Below the pieces are notes generated by a model that saw only the letters and a list, made by a program, of their open reading frames with translations, made no database searches and was not told the DNA's origin. 64,000 bases of DNA from Brevibacterium sp. UCMA 11754 (GTDB lineage Bacteria > Actinomycetota > Actinomycetes > Actinomycetales > Brevibacteriaceae): positions 62,001-126,000 of the forward strand of contig NZ_JACBOT010000011.1 in the NCBI RefSeq assembly GCF_021532275.1, read 5' to 3'. Below, one piece after another: positions 62,950 through 64,000 of this stretch. Both the position numbers and the translations under genes were made by a program. Numbering within the stretch: the stretch's first letter is position 1; each line of letters starts with the position of its first letter.

Positions 62950-63552
62950 TCAGCGGCTCTCGACGATGAACACGACAGTCGTCTCCGGTCTGAGCGCCGT
63001 GAATTCGTGCGGCTGGTCGCCCGGGTAGGTCAGGTAGTCGCCGACGTGAAGCTCGTAGGACTGTCCGAGCACCTCGATGCGTGCCGCCCCCTGCCCCAGG
63101 ATCACATGCTCGATAGTGCCGACAGGGTGCGGCTGCGAGTTTCGCGGCTGACCGGGCTCGGCCTGAATGAAATAGACATCGCGCCGCGCATTCGCCGGCG
63201 ATGCGGAGAGCAGGGTCGCCGCATAGTTCGCGGTGTTCGACGGCAGACTGGGCAGATCCTTGGCATGCAGTAGCGCGACTTCGTGCTGCGGGGGATCGAG
63301 CAGTCTGGCCAGAGGGATGTCGAGCGCGGATGCCAGAGCCCACATCGTCTCGACACTGGGATTGCCGGTGCCTGCCTCCAGCCCGGACATGGTCGATTTT
63401 CCGATCCCCGCCCGACGGGCAACTTCGGACAGCGAGAGGTTCGCGCGCATCCGCTCTCGTCTGATTGCGATCGCGATCTGCTCACGCGGCGTCGGGCCAG
63501 CCGACGGCTCACTGGATCCGGTGGGTGCCTCATCTCGTGGTTGAGAACTCAT
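62950..63552 (-). CDS. XRE-family regulator with C-terminal cupin
   Basis: The 200-residue regulator has a disordered N-terminal tail, then the HTH (IAIRRERMRANLSLSEVARRAGIGKSTMSGLEAG, split, about 27-60) and a cupin sensor domain (about 100-198: HPVGTIEHVILGQGAARIEVLGQSYELHVGDYL split, DQPHEFTAL). It lies back to back with azlC, whose promoter contains a small palindrome, so it likely regulates that transporter and itself. It is also an intact comparator for the broken XRE-cupin gene at 52557. Confidence 0.9.
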   Translation of the reverse strand: MSSQPRDEAPTGSSEPSAGPTPREQIAIAIRRERMRANLSLSEVARRAGIGKSTMSGLEAGTGNPSVETMWALASALDIPLARLLDPPQHEVALLHAKDLPSLPSNTANYAATLLSASPANARRDVYFIQAEPGQPRNSQPHPVGTIEHVILGQGAARIEVLGQSYELHVGDYLTYPGDQPHEFTALRPETTVVFIVESR

Positions 63553-63581
63553 AAGTTCACTATAGCGACATAGCGTTCCTG

Positions 63582-63613
63582 TTGACGAACGATTCGTGAG
63601 TGTGCACTATATA
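63582..63613 (+). promoter_or_regulatory. azlC promoter with overlapping palindrome
   Basis: TTGACG (63582-63587) and TATATA (63608-63613) are placed as -35 and -10 with a 20-base spacer. ACGAA-CGA-TTCGT (63585-63597) is a palindrome overlapping the -35. CACTATA at 63558 and 63604 is a second, direct-repeat motif. This is the expected site for the divergent XRE-cupin regulator. Confidence 0.45.
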
Positions 63614-63617
63614 GAAC

Positions 63618-64000
63618 ATGAGTTCTGTGTTTCGCACAATCGATCGGGTCCTTCCGGGCTCGACCTATCGTGACGTCGTCATCGTCACGATCACGATCAT
63701 CGCGGTCGCACTGTCCTACGGGGCCATCTCCGCGGTGTCCGGATTCCCGTGGTGGCAGACGCTGCTGCTGGCGATGTTCGCCCTCGGCGGTGCTGCGGAA
63801 TTCACCTTCGTCGGCGTGATCGCAGCAGGCGGAGCGCCGGTCCTTGCAGTGTTGGCGGGCCTGCTGGTCAACTCACGGAACTTCGCCTTCGGCGTGGCCG
63901 TTGGGCCGTTCTTTCCGCAGGACTGGCGCGCACTCATCGCGGCGCACTGGATCAACGACGAATCTATCGCCGTATCGCGAACGGTCAGCACCGATCGGGC
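63618..64000 (+). CDS. azlC: AzlC-family branched-chain amino acid exporter, N-terminal part
   Basis: An ATG at 63618 opens a frame that runs off the window (127 residues visible). The sequence has AzlC features: a short N-terminus, ALSYGAISAVSGFPWWQTLLLAM, ALGGAAEFTFVGVIAAGGAP and LAGLLVNSRNFAFGVAVG (about 78-95), the conserved LVNxR block. AzlC with AzlD exports branched-chain amino acids. The rest of the gene and any azlD lie outside. No SD is visible between TATATA and ATG, so translation may be leaderless. Confidence 0.85.
   Translation, partial: MSSVFRTIDRVLPGSTYRDVVIVTITIIAVALSYGAISAVSGFPWWQTLLLAMFALGGAAEFTFVGVIAAGGAPVLAVLAGLLVNSRNFAFGVAVGPFFPQDWRALIAAHWINDESIAVSRTVSTDR

Noticed and set aside
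61736..63343. Minus-strand 535-residue frame
   Set aside because: Runs through two real genes (FUSC-like on plus, XRE-cupin on minus in another frame). Arg/Gly-rich with no motif.

Overview
The window is chromosomal DNA from a high-GC Gram-positive bacterium. A mycothiol synthase (mshD) next to a GlnR-like regulator, a Streptomyces-type PHO box, a DUF222/13E12 HNH protein, several apparently leaderless promoters and GTG/TTG starts point to an actinomycete. Overall protein similarity suggests Brevibacterium or a close relative; that genus call is recognition and inference, not a database result.

Layout. 1-3.6 kb: end of a BadF-type sugar kinase, a GNAT enzyme, a glycosyltransferase gene broken by an internal deletion, and an FAD monooxygenase. 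3.6-7.7 kb: a membrane PH-domain protein fused to a MarR regulator, a 54-residue membrane protein, a PspC protein, tRNA-Lys and two conserved hypotheticals. 8-9.7 kb: a DUF47/PhoU-like protein with a PiT phosphate transporter. 10.2-13.4 kb: a two-component system with a membrane protein. 13.5-15.8 kb: PadR regulator and AarF/UbiB kinase. 16-20.4 kb: pstSCAB with an upstream PHO box. 21.4-26.5 kb: a tightly coupled GlnR-like regulator, mshD, ppk and NUDIX/phosphoglycerate-mutase operon. 26.7-30.5 kb: methyltransferase, membrane proteins, nitrobindin-like and YgfZ-like proteins. 30.7-34.4 kb: gabT and a two-component system whose kinase gene carries an in-frame stop. 34.5-51.1 kb: PucR regulator, group III/IV PLP decarboxylase, dipeptide-type ABC transporter, LD-carboxypeptidase, cytoplasmic beta-lactamase-fold protein, DUF3870, DUF819, M19 dipeptidase, class I amidotransferase, amino-acid permease and UspA. 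51.3-58.5 kb: CPYC flavoprotein, a frameshifted XRE-cupin regulator, DUF222-HNH, a luciferase-like monooxygenase and an NlpC/P60 hydrolase. 58.9-64 kb: aminopeptidase N, a FUSC-like membrane protein, an intact XRE-cupin regulator and a divergent, truncated azlC.

Three themes connect the genes. (1) Phosphate: PiT with its DUF47 partner, PHO-box-controlled pst, and polyphosphate kinase. (2) Peptide and cell-wall turnover: the 36-51 kb block resembles the Bacillus subtilis dpp-ykf layout for using muropeptides, and a DAP-decarboxylase-like enzyme precedes it. (3) Sequence plasticity: more than a dozen locus-specific short tandem arrays lie near gene ends, gene starts or protein linkers; some copy a stop codon, and two copy a ribosome binding site. 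Three genes (glycosyltransferase, histidine kinase, XRE-cupin) look broken by one deletion, one nonsense change and one homopolymer indel.
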